Assembly: GCA_015075425.1 (NCBI GenBank)
Contig: JABTUL010000001.1
Location: 1,364,001 to 1,428,000 of the forward strand
DNA length: 64,000 nucleotides
Reading direction: 5' to 3'
Source of the DNA: Spirochaetales bacterium
GTDB lineage: Bacteria > Spirochaetota > Leptospiria > Leptospirales > Leptonemataceae
In this document: positions 43,042 through 53,024 of the stretch, one piece after another
How positions within the stretch are numbered: the stretch's first letter is position 1
How the letters are laid out: the number at the start of each line of letters is the position of its first letter
The notes under the pieces: model-generated
The model's database searches: none
Seen by the model: the letters and a program-made list of their open reading frames with translations, nothing else
What the model was told of the DNA's origin: nothing
Translations under genes and position numbers: made by a program

Positions 43042-43818
43042 CTATTGGCCCGGCCGGAGGCGATAGCCGGCGGTCTCTTTCAAATGCTGCAACAACTGGG
43101 CCCGCTTCTTTAGAAAGTCTTCCTGCATGCTCTCCCGCCGGGCTCCGAGAATTGCTTTTTGAACCAGCTGCCTGGTTTGTTCAGGAGTCAATCCCAGCTG
43201 ATCATAGTATTTCCTGTTGGCCGCATACTGCTTCTCGATTTCTTGTTCCGAAACGGAGACCCGAAAATCAGAATCCGGTGTTCTAATTTTTACAAAGAGG
43301 TAGTAGTTGGCGATTGCCTGGCGCAAATGGTTTTCCAGAGCCAATCGTGCTTCCGGTCGTGATAGAACTCCTTCCTGCAGAGCCGCATAGACCAGCAGAT
43401 CCGTCTCCGACTGCTCTCGAACAAAATCGCTATACCTCCGCCCGTCATTGATCAATGCCTTGCTTCCGATGGCACCGTATGTATAGTCCAGGAGCACCGC
43501 GTAGGCCGCTCGCATGCTGATCTCGTCAAAATGGTAGCCATCAATCTGATATTCCATTGCATGCTGTTCATTGGCATGGCGATTGAAATAGTCCCTGGTA
43601 AAATTCTCAAAAAACTGAGATTCACGGCTGAAAGCAAAGGAAAATACGACTGCTAACATAGCAAGAAGGAGTAATGCGTAGATCTTGCGTTTGTGCCTTT
43701 GTGCCAGGAAATGCAATCGTGAATGGTTCTCTGCTTCAGACGGATCGGGCGGGTCCCGGTACAGATTCTCGGGGTTTTCCGGGTTTAGATCCGGTAATTC
43801 TGTCTCTAATTCCTTCAT
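43042..43818 (-). CDS. Membrane-anchored SurA N-domain-like periplasmic chaperone
   Basis: 258 residues from ATG 43818, with GGAG nine bases upstream. The longer frame runs into the pump gene and is not used. A single membrane anchor lies near residues 46-64 (KIYALLLLAMLAVVFSFAF), after an acidic cytoplasmic lead with many Pro and Glu. The periplasmic part is helical, with VSVSEQEIEKQYAANRKYYD and GLTPEQTRQLVQKAILGARR, the wording of SurA/PpiD N-terminal domains. No parvulin domain is seen. Its start overlaps the RND pump stop (ATGA), suggesting help in folding or assembling the pump or its outer-membrane partner. Confidence 0.6.
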   Translation of the reverse strand: MKELETELPDLNPENPENLYRDPPDPSEAENHSRLHFLAQRHKRKIYALLLLAMLAVVFSFAFSRESQFFENFTRDYFNRHANEQHAMEYQIDGYHFDEISMRAAYAVLLDYTYGAIGSKALINDGRRYSDFVREQSETDLLVYAALQEGVLSRPEARLALENHLRQAIANYYLFVKIRTPDSDFRVSVSEQEIEKQYAANRKYYDQLGLTPEQTRQLVQKAILGARRESMQEDFLKKRAQLLQHLKETAGYRLRPGQ

Positions 43819-46800
43819 TGAAGCGTCTCCTGATTGAACCTGAAGCGATAATATAAAAAACAAACGAACGGTGTCAGGGCCAGACTGACCAGCATAGCGA
43901 AGGACATACCAAAAACCACAGTCAGAGCAAAGGGACGCCAGAGGTCCGCCCCGGCTGACGGGTTCAAAGCCATCGGCAACATCCCGCATACGGTAGTCAG
44001 GGTTGTCATGAGGACAGGCCGCAATCGACTCGCCGCAGCGCTCAAAATGGGTCCGGCAAGATACGATGTCCCGCTCTTACTCTGCAGAGCACCATTGATC
44101 GCGCTGACCACCAGAATGGAATTATTCACAACGATACCGCCAAGCATCATGATGCCAAGATAAACATTGAGACTGAGCGCAATTCGGAAAACGAAAAGGA
44201 AAAGGACTACACCACCCAGCGTAACAGGGATCGTCAGTAGAATAATGAAGGGTTGTATGAAGGATTCGAAAAGCGCACCAAGCACAAGGTATACGGCGAG
44301 GATTGACAGTAGAATGGCTCCAAGCATCTGTAACTGTGCTCTTTGCAGTTGCAAGTATTCGTCGCTGAGTGCAAAGACAACCTCTGGCGGTAGGGCGATC
44401 CTTGAAAGGGCGCTCTCAGCCGCATCAGCGATCAGGTCAAGGGACTCACCGGCGGAAACAAGGGTAATCGTGGCTATATTGCGTTTGTCCTTGCGCCATA
44501 TCCTGGTATCTTCATCTCCACGCGAAAACGTGGCCACGGACTTAAGGTGGACGATATTGTCTTTGACTGGCAGGGCAACGGACTCCAGTGCTTCCGGTGT
44601 ACCGATACTCTTCTGCGGCCCGACCAGCCGAATATCAATTTCCCGATCCCTTTCATAGAATTTGCTGACAATGGTGCCACTCATGAACTGCCGTAAAGTC
44701 ATCCCTACCTCGGATGCCGTAGCCCCGGACAGAATGCTCTTAACCGGGTCTGTTTTTACAACGATTTCCGTCCTGGGTTCTCTGAAACGCAATATGACCT
44801 GATCCACCCCGGGAAGACGATCCAGTCGGTCGGCTGCCTCCCGGGCTACTTCTTTCAGGATCCGGCGATCATCTCCGTAGAAATCGATGTCCAGCTCTCT
44901 CACTCCCCCGGATTCAGTGAGCGGCTGATAATGGATAAAGGCCTCTTCAACGGATGCAGTCTGGCGGCTGAAGTCCCGAATCAAAGCTTCTTCGTCAAAA
45001 GAAATGTCATCACGGATTTTGATATTAAGCGTCGCATGCCATTTCTCCACGCGGGACGTAACGGATTGAACAGAAGGATGTTTGCGCAGCAATTGTTCTG
45101 CCCGATGGACCACTTCTGACGTCTTATCAAGGTGCGTTCCCGTTGCCAGATCCAGAGTTGCCTCAATCTCGCGGGAATCAGCCGCGGCGCGAGCATCTTT
45201 GCGCAGCATGGACCCGAGAATCGGAATGGCAGCCAGAGCCAGGATAGCCCCAAGAGCCGTCATTCGCACATTCCGTAAGAGCCAGATATTGACTGAAAAA
45301 TGCAACTTGCGAACCCCGGCCATATCAGGAAGGTATGCACTCATCCACCTGTGGATGAACGTTCTCTGCACGTTCTCCGTGATCCACGCCCGCACTACTT
45401 GCAGTCGAGCTTCCATTCGAGCGAGGCTCCCGCCGGGATCCCTTTCACGTCGCAGGGCTACAAGAAGGAATGCTGGCAGGACCGTCAGGGAGAATGCAAG
45501 CGATGTCAAGAGACTAAAGCTGATGGTCAGCGCGAACTCCCGATACAGCTTTTGAGTCTCCGGGTCAGTAAAAAAGAGTGGAAGGAAAATGATCAGAGTC
45601 GTGAGAGTTGCTGAAATAATTTCGATGATCACCCGCCCCGTTCCTGCAACGCAGGCCGCCAGCTCATTTGATTGCCTGGAGAGCTCAGTCTCGATCGATT
45701 CTGAGACGACAACAGAATTGTCCACCAGCATCCCTGCGCCCAGCGCCAGGCCTGACAGGCTCATGATGTTGATCTGTATTCCTGTTAAAAACATGAGAAA
45801 CAACGTCGCAGCAATAGATGCGGGAATAATCAGCCCGATTGTAAAAGTCATAAGGGCGCGGCGCAGAAAAAGGTACAGTACCGCTATTGCGATGATGCCA
45901 CCGTAGATACAACTAAGAATGGCCTGTTGAATGGCTTCGCTGATACTCCGGCCCTGATTGTAAATGGTCTGGATCTGGACCTCGGGAGTTTCAAGAGAGA
46001 GACGGAGCCGCTCACACTCATCGGTAATCGCCAGTGTGCTTGCGGTTCCGGCCTTTTGAACGTACAGGGTTACGCGATCCTCTCCGTCTGTCCGGGCAAT
46101 CGTATCACGCTCGCGAAAGGTATCTTCTACCTTCCCCAGTTGCCAGAGTCGCAGCAGGCGATCCCTGAACATAAAATGTGTTTCTGAAATTTCTCCGGGA
46201 GTTTTGAATTTTCCGTCGATGAAGATCCCTTTCTCTGATCCATCATCGATTCGACCGGTAGGTACATATCGATTGGCCCCGGCGACTTCCCCCGCTACCG
46301 GTTGAATGCCCATCAGATGGGCCTGAAAGCGGGCCAGATCAGCCACAACCTGAATCTCTCGCTCGAATCCGCCGCTGACAAACACTTCCGAAGTCCCCTC
46401 AATCTTCTTAAAGCGCAGCTTCACAACGCTATCGACATACTGGCGCAGGCCCTTCAGATCCATTGTCTGACTTGAAAATGAGACGATATACACCGGCCGA
46501 TTCGATGGATCATATTGAACGATGGACGGCTCTTCTACTTCACGCGGAAATCCATCTGATATCGCATAGAGTTTTTCGCTAAGATCAAGGATGCGTGTTT
46601 TGATGGGGGCATCATGCTGGAAGATGACATTAATCCGCGATTCTCCATCGCTTGACGTGGAGAGAATGCGCTTGATGCCGGCAATATCACTCAGCTGCCT
46701 CTCAATTGGAATCGTAACGATCTCTTCGATTTTTCCAGCGGCCACGCCAGGCCAGCGCGTAATGATCGTAACCCCGGGAGCACTGAGGTCAGGAAGAAGT

Positions 46801-46907
46801 CCCACCGGCAACCGCAACGCAGAAAGGAGGCCCAGGACTCCACCGGCCACTACCACCATTGAGGCCAGCACGGGCCGGCGCACAGTGTACTGGATCAGGT
46901 CCGTCAA
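43815..46907 (-). CDS. RND-family efflux transporter, second pump
   Basis: About 1030 residues, with the full RND layout: an N-terminal membrane helix (ASMVVVAGGVLGLLSALRLP), two large periplasmic loops, and two six-helix membrane bundles. The proton-relay Asp is in GLALGAGMLVDNSVV. I place the start at TTG 46907, which overlaps the stop of the upstream pump as TTGA and has AGGAG about seven bases upstream. The open frame back to 46937 adds ten residues. Pumps of this class export drugs, metals or lipophilic compounds through a tripartite channel. Two different pumps share one adaptor and one TolC-like gene here, which suggests a mixed trimer. The substrate is unknown. Confidence 0.9.
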   Translation of the reverse strand: MTDLIQYTVRRPVLASMVVVAGGVLGLLSALRLPVGLLPDLSAPGVTIITRWPGVAAGKIEEIVTIPIERQLSDIAGIKRILSTSSDGESRINVIFQHDAPIKTRILDLSEKLYAISDGFPREVEEPSIVQYDPSNRPVYIVSFSSQTMDLKGLRQYVDSVVKLRFKKIEGTSEVFVSGGFEREIQVVADLARFQAHLMGIQPVAGEVAGANRYVPTGRIDDGSEKGIFIDGKFKTPGEISETHFMFRDRLLRLWQLGKVEDTFRERDTIARTDGEDRVTLYVQKAGTASTLAITDECERLRLSLETPEVQIQTIYNQGRSISEAIQQAILSCIYGGIIAIAVLYLFLRRALMTFTIGLIIPASIAATLFLMFLTGIQINIMSLSGLALGAGMLVDNSVVVSESIETELSRQSNELAACVAGTGRVIIEIISATLTTLIIFLPLFFTDPETQKLYREFALTISFSLLTSLAFSLTVLPAFLLVALRRERDPGGSLARMEARLQVVRAWITENVQRTFIHRWMSAYLPDMAGVRKLHFSVNIWLLRNVRMTALGAILALAAIPILGSMLRKDARAAADSREIEATLDLATGTHLDKTSEVVHRAEQLLRKHPSVQSVTSRVEKWHATLNIKIRDDISFDEEALIRDFSRQTASVEEAFIHYQPLTESGGVRELDIDFYGDDRRILKEVAREAADRLDRLPGVDQVILRFREPRTEIVVKTDPVKSILSGATASEVGMTLRQFMSGTIVSKFYERDREIDIRLVGPQKSIGTPEALESVALPVKDNIVHLKSVATFSRGDEDTRIWRKDKRNIATITLVSAGESLDLIADAAESALSRIALPPEVVFALSDEYLQLQRAQLQMLGAILLSILAVYLVLGALFESFIQPFIILLTIPVTLGGVVLFLFVFRIALSLNVYLGIMMLGGIVVNNSILVVSAINGALQSKSGTSYLAGPILSAAASRLRPVLMTTLTTVCGMLPMALNPSAGADLWRPFALTVVFGMSFAMLVSLALTPFVCFLYYRFRFNQETLQ

Positions 46908-49900
46908 GATCGACTCCTGCGCCGCGTTTCGTACCAATGATAAAAGGTCGGAAAAATGAGCATGGATAAAGAACTCGAAAAGATCAACCCGCCAATTACA
47001 ACGACGGCCATCGGAGCCTGCATGTTGGTTTCACCAAACGGAAGAACGATCGGCAGAAGGCCAAGTATCGTCGTCAGCAACGTCAACAGTATGGGCCTCA
47101 ATCGGTCCCGTGCCGCCCGGACGACGTTTTGGGTCAGATCGCCGCCGGACCGATTCCTCTCGTGAATAGCTTCAAAGAGTATGATGGATGCATTGACCAC
47201 ATTTCCGACAAGAAGGATCATACCTGTGGCCGATGTTACATTGACTGTATTTCCGGAGAGAAGCAAACCCAGGGCCACACCAGGCAGCATGAGCGGTATC
47301 GAAAGCACTATCAAGAATGGATAGATGAATGACTCGAATTGGGCAGCCAGTAGCTGGTAGATCAGAATACAACTCAGTGCAAAAGCAAAGACAAGGCTCT
47401 GCAGGGAGTCGATGGTTTCCTGATTCTTTTTCTTGATGGAAATGCTTGGCTTATCAGGGGAATCCTTTCTCTCGGCCAGAGCAGCCAGGCGAGCGCTCTG
47501 GAGAATGTCCGATATCTCTGTCTCCTGGCCCCCCTCCACGTCAATGGTCAGCCGCTCAATCCGTCGTTGATTTTCGCGAAGGATTTCGGAATACCCCGTG
47601 GCCTCCTGTACCCTTAGATAGGAACCGGAGTAGCTGAACATTCCATTCTCGCCGGGGAGCAAAAGCCTGCCCAGACTGCCCGGGCCGTCGCGATCAGGTG
47701 CGCGCAACCGAATCCGGATGTCATACTGTCTGTCGCCCTGCCGCAGCACTGTGGGGACCGACCCAAGGAATGCCTGTTGAATCTCTGTGGCGACCATCTG
47801 CGGAGAGAAACCGGTTGCAGCAGCTTTCAATCGATCAATATGAACTCTCAGTTCGGGATTAAGAGCCAGAGCTGTTGACTGAATGCTCTTGACCCCTTCC
47901 ACTTGACCCACTGCGTTGTGAATGCTCTGGAGTGCGCTGCGTGCTGTCGACCGATCCTCGGATTCGACCTCAAGCAGGATGGTATTTCCGGATTCTCCGA
48001 GCAAATCTTGCAGAGGGTCCCGTTTGATTTGGTAAGACTGTTGCAGTCCGTCAATACTAGCAAAGTATCCCTGTAAATGCTTTATGAAGTGGTCGGAACT
48101 GATATTGCGATCGAGAAAAAAGGTCATCTCAGCCGCATTTCCCCTACGAGCCCCCCTGGCAATGGAACTGAGGTCTTCCTCATCATAGCCTATGTGAGTT
48201 ACGATGTCGCGCACCAGGTTGCGTGCGAGCAAGTCGCTGTGAACACGGGCAAGGAATTCCTCTGTTCCGCTGACCGAAGTCCCCCCCGGCAATTCCAGGG
48301 ACGCCACGACGACGCCCTGATCGGTCCTGGGGAAGAGATCCCGGCGAATCGGCAAGAAAAGCAGAAGTCCGGTCACCCCGAGGGCACCACCCCATAAGAG
48401 CAACGCCCGGGGACGTTCAAGGCTGATCATGAGCAGGCGGCTGTACTCTGTCGTCAGACTGCCGGTGAAACTCTCAGCAATCCGAGACGGGGGAGCAAGC
48501 CAGCGATCAAGAATTCGCACCACGCTATCTGACAAAGCGGATGGCTTCAGACCTGAGAGCATCGGGATCAAAGACAGAGAGCAGAGCATTGACGCGAGAG
48601 AACTGTAAGTAACGGTCAAAGCCAGGTCGCGAAAAAGTTCCCCGGCGATACCCGAGACAAAAACGATCGGCAGGAATATAGTAATTGAGGTAAGAGTCGA
48701 AGAGATTACAGAACCACTGACCAGACGTGCGCCTTCGACGGCAGCAGCCAGGGGAGCGGCCCCGGACGCCCGGCGGGAGGAGATCGATTCAACCATGATG
48801 ATGGAATTGTCAATGAGCATCCCCATCCCGAGTGCTAGCCCACCCAGGCTCATAACATTGAGCGAAATTCCCTGGACAAACATCATAAAGAATGTAGCAA
48901 GAATCGCAACAGGCAGGGTCACTATCACGATTAACGCTGCCCGGAGATCTCTCAGAAAGAGCAGCAGCACAAGAAAAGCAATGAGACCACCCGCCAGGGC
49001 TGCCTGCGCAACAGATCCAATCGCGTTCTTTACCAGTCGCGAATTATCCATGATGATGCTAAATTGAACTTCTGCTCCAAATCGAGAATTGATTCTTTCC
49101 AGATCAGATCGAATCGCATCGGCCACCTGCACAGTATTCTTGCCAGGTTCTTTTCTAAGTCCAATGACGATTGCTGGACCACTGTTGTGCAAGGTTGCAC
49201 CCTTTCTTTCACGGTAACCATCTTCGACGCGGGCGATGTCCGTCAGGCGCGTCGGGACTCCCTGCTCGTTGGTGGCAACGATTGCTTCACCAATGTCTTC
49301 CGGGCTCTCAAATTGCCCGACGACCCGCACTGAGATTTCGCGGTCGCCTTCATAAACATTACCGGCGGGAAAATTAAAATTGGTGGCCTGCAGGGCCTGA
49401 CTGATCTGGCCCATGGAAATAGAACGCGCTGTCATCCTTGAGGGATCAACTTGTACCTGAATCTCCCGGCGATAGCCACCTAGAATCGAAACACTCGCTA
49501 CACCTGGAATACGTTCCATGAAAGGTCGAACGCTGCGTTCGAGGAAGTCACGGGTTTTCTCAAATGGCTGACCGGTTGGACGGGCAATCACGATGACGAT
49601 CGGATCGGCGCCAGGATCGAACTTGAGGATCATCGGGCGCGTTGCGTCCTGGGGAAGCGCGGCCCTTGCAAGATCTACCTTCTGTCTGATATTGATGGTC
49701 GCAAGATCAAGTGACGTATCCCAATCAAACGTCACTTCAACAATCGACATGCCTTCGCGTGATCGGGAGGTGACGTTCTTAACCCCCGCTACCGAGCCGA
49801 CCGCGTCTTCAATCACCCGGGAAACCAGATTCTCAATCTCATCGGGGGGCACGTTCGGGTATTCTGTGATGATGCTGATCCCGGGAAAATGGATATCCGG

Positions 49901-50005
49901 AAAAAGATTGATTTCGAGTCGTCCGAGAGCAATGAATCCGGCCAGCACAATACCGCTGTATAGCATGGTTGTTGCAACGGGGCGCCGGATGAAAAAGGCC
50001 AGCAT
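46904..50005 (-). CDS. RND-family efflux transporter, first pump
   Basis: A 1033-residue protein starting MLAFFIRRPVATTMLYSGIV, the classic RND opening. Internal landmarks are INLFPDIHFPGISIITEYPN, VPPDEIENLVSRVIEDAVGS and the transmembrane GGLALGMGMLIDNSIIMVES with the relay Asp. The C-terminus (FALSCILIYQLLAAQFESFI) completes the second bundle. It starts 9 bp after the second Ig-like lipoprotein gene, and its stop overlaps the next pump's start. It resembles the HAE/MdtBC-type drug pumps more than the heavy-metal pumps. Confidence 0.9.
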   Translation of the reverse strand: MLAFFIRRPVATTMLYSGIVLAGFIALGRLEINLFPDIHFPGISIITEYPNVPPDEIENLVSRVIEDAVGSVAGVKNVTSRSREGMSIVEVTFDWDTSLDLATINIRQKVDLARAALPQDATRPMILKFDPGADPIVIVIARPTGQPFEKTRDFLERSVRPFMERIPGVASVSILGGYRREIQVQVDPSRMTARSISMGQISQALQATNFNFPAGNVYEGDREISVRVVGQFESPEDIGEAIVATNEQGVPTRLTDIARVEDGYRERKGATLHNSGPAIVIGLRKEPGKNTVQVADAIRSDLERINSRFGAEVQFSIIMDNSRLVKNAIGSVAQAALAGGLIAFLVLLLFLRDLRAALIVIVTLPVAILATFFMMFVQGISLNVMSLGGLALGMGMLIDNSIIMVESISSRRASGAAPLAAAVEGARLVSGSVISSTLTSITIFLPIVFVSGIAGELFRDLALTVTYSSLASMLCSLSLIPMLSGLKPSALSDSVVRILDRWLAPPSRIAESFTGSLTTEYSRLLMISLERPRALLLWGGALGVTGLLLFLPIRRDLFPRTDQGVVVASLELPGGTSVSGTEEFLARVHSDLLARNLVRDIVTHIGYDEEDLSSIARGARRGNAAEMTFFLDRNISSDHFIKHLQGYFASIDGLQQSYQIKRDPLQDLLGESGNTILLEVESEDRSTARSALQSIHNAVGQVEGVKSIQSTALALNPELRVHIDRLKAAATGFSPQMVATEIQQAFLGSVPTVLRQGDRQYDIRIRLRAPDRDGPGSLGRLLLPGENGMFSYSGSYLRVQEATGYSEILRENQRRIERLTIDVEGGQETEISDILQSARLAALAERKDSPDKPSISIKKKNQETIDSLQSLVFAFALSCILIYQLLAAQFESFIYPFLIVLSIPLMLPGVALGLLLSGNTVNVTSATGMILLVGNVVNASIILFEAIHERNRSGGDLTQNVVRAARDRLRPILLTLLTTILGLLPIVLPFGETNMQAPMAVVVIGGLIFSSSLSMLIFPTFYHWYETRRRSRS

Positions 50006-50014
50006 CAGAGCCTG

Positions 50015-51526
50015 TCAAAAGACCAGATAAAGAGCGTAGTCATTTTGCATCAAATTGTTGTTGATGTCGTAAACCCCGCCGGTCCCGCCTTTAATACCGA
50101 GCCGGTAAAGAGGAGTTCCCGCACCACCTCCAGGAAAGGGAACACCCTGAAGCTTCAGGGTCATGACATTCCCGGTCAGGGCAATGGACCAGATGTTTAT
50201 ATTCCCCCCCGAACCATCAAAGATCTTAGTAAACGTGGTATGATCGAGTAGCGACGTCAAAACCATATTGTTGTTAAAAGTAATTCGTAGCGTGATCACA
50301 CAAATCGTCGAGCCTCCGGCCGGATCCTCATCCATTTGCTCCCCGGTGTTCAGGGTTGAAAAATCCGCGAGCGCCATTGAGTATGTGGCCAGGCCCGCAT
50401 TGCCATCGCAGGAGGGGCCGGTGTAATTGCTCTCTTCCTGCCTCACCTCAACAATGGCAGGACGAATGGAGTTAGCACCATCAGTGTAAAACGGGTAGGA
50501 ATAGCTCTGGATGATTGAGTTCCCCGCCTGGTCCCTGGCACCCGCACCAATAGATGCTGTGTAGTTGGCCTCGCTCTCAAGGGCATTCAGAGGAGTCACG
50601 GTCATCGTAGTAAATCCGGCATTCCACGTGATTGTCCGGGCCACTGCCGGGGTTAAAGAAAAGGCCGCTTCTGTGCTGACCTGGTCCATCGCTTCGCTGA
50701 AGTCAAAAACGAGCGCCGCCGCCTTTTCCGCACCGTTTGTCGTGACTCCATCTGTAAAAGTGACGGCTCCCATGGTGGCTCCGGTGATGGCCGGCTGATC
50801 AAAATCCGCCCCGACAACAAAGGTAAAGCTCTTATCTGTAAGCAGAGGGTTGCCGCTCAGATCTTTCAAATTGCTGTTGATATTGACAGTGTAGATCGTT
50901 CCTGCAGCCAGCGGGGATTGCGGAACTATTGTAATCTCTTCCCTGGAAGCGTTCTGCTGAATCACCGAAAGGAACGACGGTGAAACCTGAATCCCGGATG
51001 CGATGCTGCTAAAGGAAATACCTTCGCTAAAACGCAAAACAATGCTCGTTGCCGGATCTACATTCGTCTCGCCGGCAGCCGGGGTTGAACTGACGAACAC
51101 AGGCTTCGTGGTATCGGCGTTCGGGAAAAAACGAACGATAAAGTCCGACTTCAAGTCCTGACCGCTGATCGATTCTGCCTGACGACTGATAGTCATCACA
51201 TACTCGCCGGTCCCGATAATCGGATCTTTGGGAATGAAGTACATCTTTTGCGCTTCCCAGCGAAAAGTACCGCTGATCACGCCTGAATCCGAGCGCAGGC
51301 TGAAGGCGGTCTGGGTTTGCTGTTCGTCCATTGGCACACCAAAAAGAATCCAGATCTCCTCGTTCGGATCAAAACCCATGCGTCCATCAAGTGGATTTGT
51401 TGAGATAACCAGAGGCTTGTTCTTAACGGAAGCCTGCGGCAGGAGTAAATCATTGATTTGCTCTTCAGTGCATTGGAGACATAGAGCAGTCAGAATAAGT
51501 AAAAGAAGGCTGCCTCGCACCGTCAT
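50015..51526 (-). CDS. Ig-like (SbsA/Big_5-type) lipoprotein 2
   Basis: A 503-residue protein with a lipobox signal (LLLLILTALCLQC). At least three Ig-like units are visible, with the pattern PVFVSSTPAAGETNVDPATS, IVLRFSEGISFSSI and LAAGTIYTVNINSNLKDLSGNP, then a copy with LVFDFSEAMDQVSTEAAFSL. These domains are typical of surface or periplasmic proteins. Its start overlaps the upstream paralogue's stop (ATGA), and the first pump follows 9 bp downstream. Location inside a pump operon is unusual. Confidence 0.8.
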   Translation of the reverse strand: MTVRGSLLLLILTALCLQCTEEQINDLLLPQASVKNKPLVISTNPLDGRMGFDPNEEIWILFGVPMDEQQTQTAFSLRSDSGVISGTFRWEAQKMYFIPKDPIIGTGEYVMTISRQAESISGQDLKSDFIVRFFPNADTTKPVFVSSTPAAGETNVDPATSIVLRFSEGISFSSIASGIQVSPSFLSVIQQNASREEITIVPQSPLAAGTIYTVNINSNLKDLSGNPLLTDKSFTFVVGADFDQPAITGATMGAVTFTDGVTTNGAEKAAALVFDFSEAMDQVSTEAAFSLTPAVARTITWNAGFTTMTVTPLNALESEANYTASIGAGARDQAGNSIIQSYSYPFYTDGANSIRPAIVEVRQEESNYTGPSCDGNAGLATYSMALADFSTLNTGEQMDEDPAGGSTICVITLRITFNNNMVLTSLLDHTTFTKIFDGSGGNINIWSIALTGNVMTLKLQGVPFPGGGAGTPLYRLGIKGGTGGVYDINNNLMQNDYALYLVF

Positions 51527-53019
51527 TGCCCCCTCAAGAAAACGATAATGTTCGATTGGAGCCAGCTTCCGGTTTCGGTGCCCGACTGAGCCGAACGAAT
51601 TCCCGTTCGCCCTCCGGAAAATTCCAGTTTATAGTCATTGAGTCCAAATTCGGCAATTTCTAGCGTGAGGCGATTATTGGTCAGGGCTCCGAAATTTCCC
51701 GGCAGAATTGAAATGATCTGCCCCGCACCCGGATTGGTATTCACGAAAAGTCGCGAGACAGAGATGTTCTCGGCCACCGTATTGAGGTCCAGTGAGTGGG
51801 AGAATACGATGTCAACGGTAATCGTATCGGGTGGCGGTCCAATATCAATGCTATTCACGACGCTCGGATCGATTGTCACCGCATTTGTAGGGAGAGGTAG
51901 CGTCTTATTAATTTGCGTGATCGTCACATAGTTGGAGTTGATCGCCCCCGACGCATTGCTGACCTGAAAGTAAAGCTGAACGGGGGCTGTGATCGCGTTT
52001 CCGGAGAGATCGCGTGCGACGGTAGACAGCTGCAGCAAATACTGGCTCAGAGGCTCAAGTGGAGCGTTTGGAGTAAACTGAAGCTGGGTGAATGCCGCAT
52101 TCCACTCAAAGACTCCATTCACCGCTGTGCTATTGCTCGTCCGCGTCAGGCTGAATGCACTTTCGGTCGCAGAATAGTTCATCGCCTCACTGAAATCTAC
52201 AGTGATACTGCTATCTTTGAAAAATCCATTGTAGTTGTTCGCAAGAGCAACAGCATTGCCTGATTCGACAATCTGATTTACAACCGGAGGACCGAAATCC
52301 GTACCGACCTGAAAGGAGAGATTGAATGAGCCGGCAAGCGGGATTCCTTCCTGGTCCCGGGCTCCTGTTCCCAGAGTCACGGAATAAGTGGTCCCAAAAG
52401 AGAGCAGGGCGTACGGCGTGTAGGTGAAGGCCGCACTGTCGGCATCCCAGGCAAAGCTACCGGCAGCTGAGGGAGAAAGGGAGAACGCTGCTTCCACTGA
52501 TGAGCGATCCATCGCCCGCGAAAACACAAGCCTGATGGTCGAATTCTGAGCCACATTCTGGCTATTTGCAGCAGGAGTAGCGCTTGAAACAGTCGGTGCG
52601 TCCACCCGTGAGCCGGCTATGAAATGGACCAGGTAATCCAGATCAAGAGTATATCCCTTCTGAGAACGTGCCGATCGATCCACCCGCAAAACATACGAAT
52701 TTCCTGCAATGAGAGGCTCTTCCAGTTCATACTTCAGTCGCCTCCCTTCCCATTCCACACGACCCCTGGGAGTACTCACTCCGCTCAGGCTGAAGGCATT
52801 TCGGGTGATCTCCTTGTCCATTTCAACGCTGAAGTCCACATAGATATTCGTACTGGCTGCCACGGCCGTTCCATTCCCTGTGGGTTGAGAGGAAACAATT
52901 GCAGGCCTTTCGGAATAGCCACGAGCATCATCAAGAAACAGAGCTGGAATGTCGGAGGCATGATTGCAGTAAATAAAGACCACGGTGAGAATAAAGAAAA
53001 TAAAGACGCGGCGAAACAT
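51523..53019 (-). CDS. Ig-like (SbsA/Big_5-type) lipoprotein 1
   Basis: A 498-residue paralogue of the downstream gene, with signal VFIFFILTVVFIYC and a lipobox Cys. Three to four Ig-like units follow (APTVSSATPAANSQNVAQNS, IRLVFSRAMDRSSVEAAFSL, LSFGTTYSVTLGTGARDQEG; FKDSSITVDFSEAMNYSATE). The pair arose by tandem duplication. Exposed on the cell surface or in the periplasm, the proteins could scaffold the pump or bind its substrate, which is inference. Confidence 0.8.
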   Translation of the reverse strand: MFRRVFIFFILTVVFIYCNHASDIPALFLDDARGYSERPAIVSSQPTGNGTAVAASTNIYVDFSVEMDKEITRNAFSLSGVSTPRGRVEWEGRRLKYELEEPLIAGNSYVLRVDRSARSQKGYTLDLDYLVHFIAGSRVDAPTVSSATPAANSQNVAQNSTIRLVFSRAMDRSSVEAAFSLSPSAAGSFAWDADSAAFTYTPYALLSFGTTYSVTLGTGARDQEGIPLAGSFNLSFQVGTDFGPPVVNQIVESGNAVALANNYNGFFKDSSITVDFSEAMNYSATESAFSLTRTSNSTAVNGVFEWNAAFTQLQFTPNAPLEPLSQYLLQLSTVARDLSGNAITAPVQLYFQVSNASGAINSNYVTITQINKTLPLPTNAVTIDPSVVNSIDIGPPPDTITVDIVFSHSLDLNTVAENISVSRLFVNTNPGAGQIISILPGNFGALTNNRLTLEIAEFGLNDYKLEFSGGRTGIRSAQSGTETGSWLQSNIIVFLRGQ

Positions 53020-53024
53020 GCTTT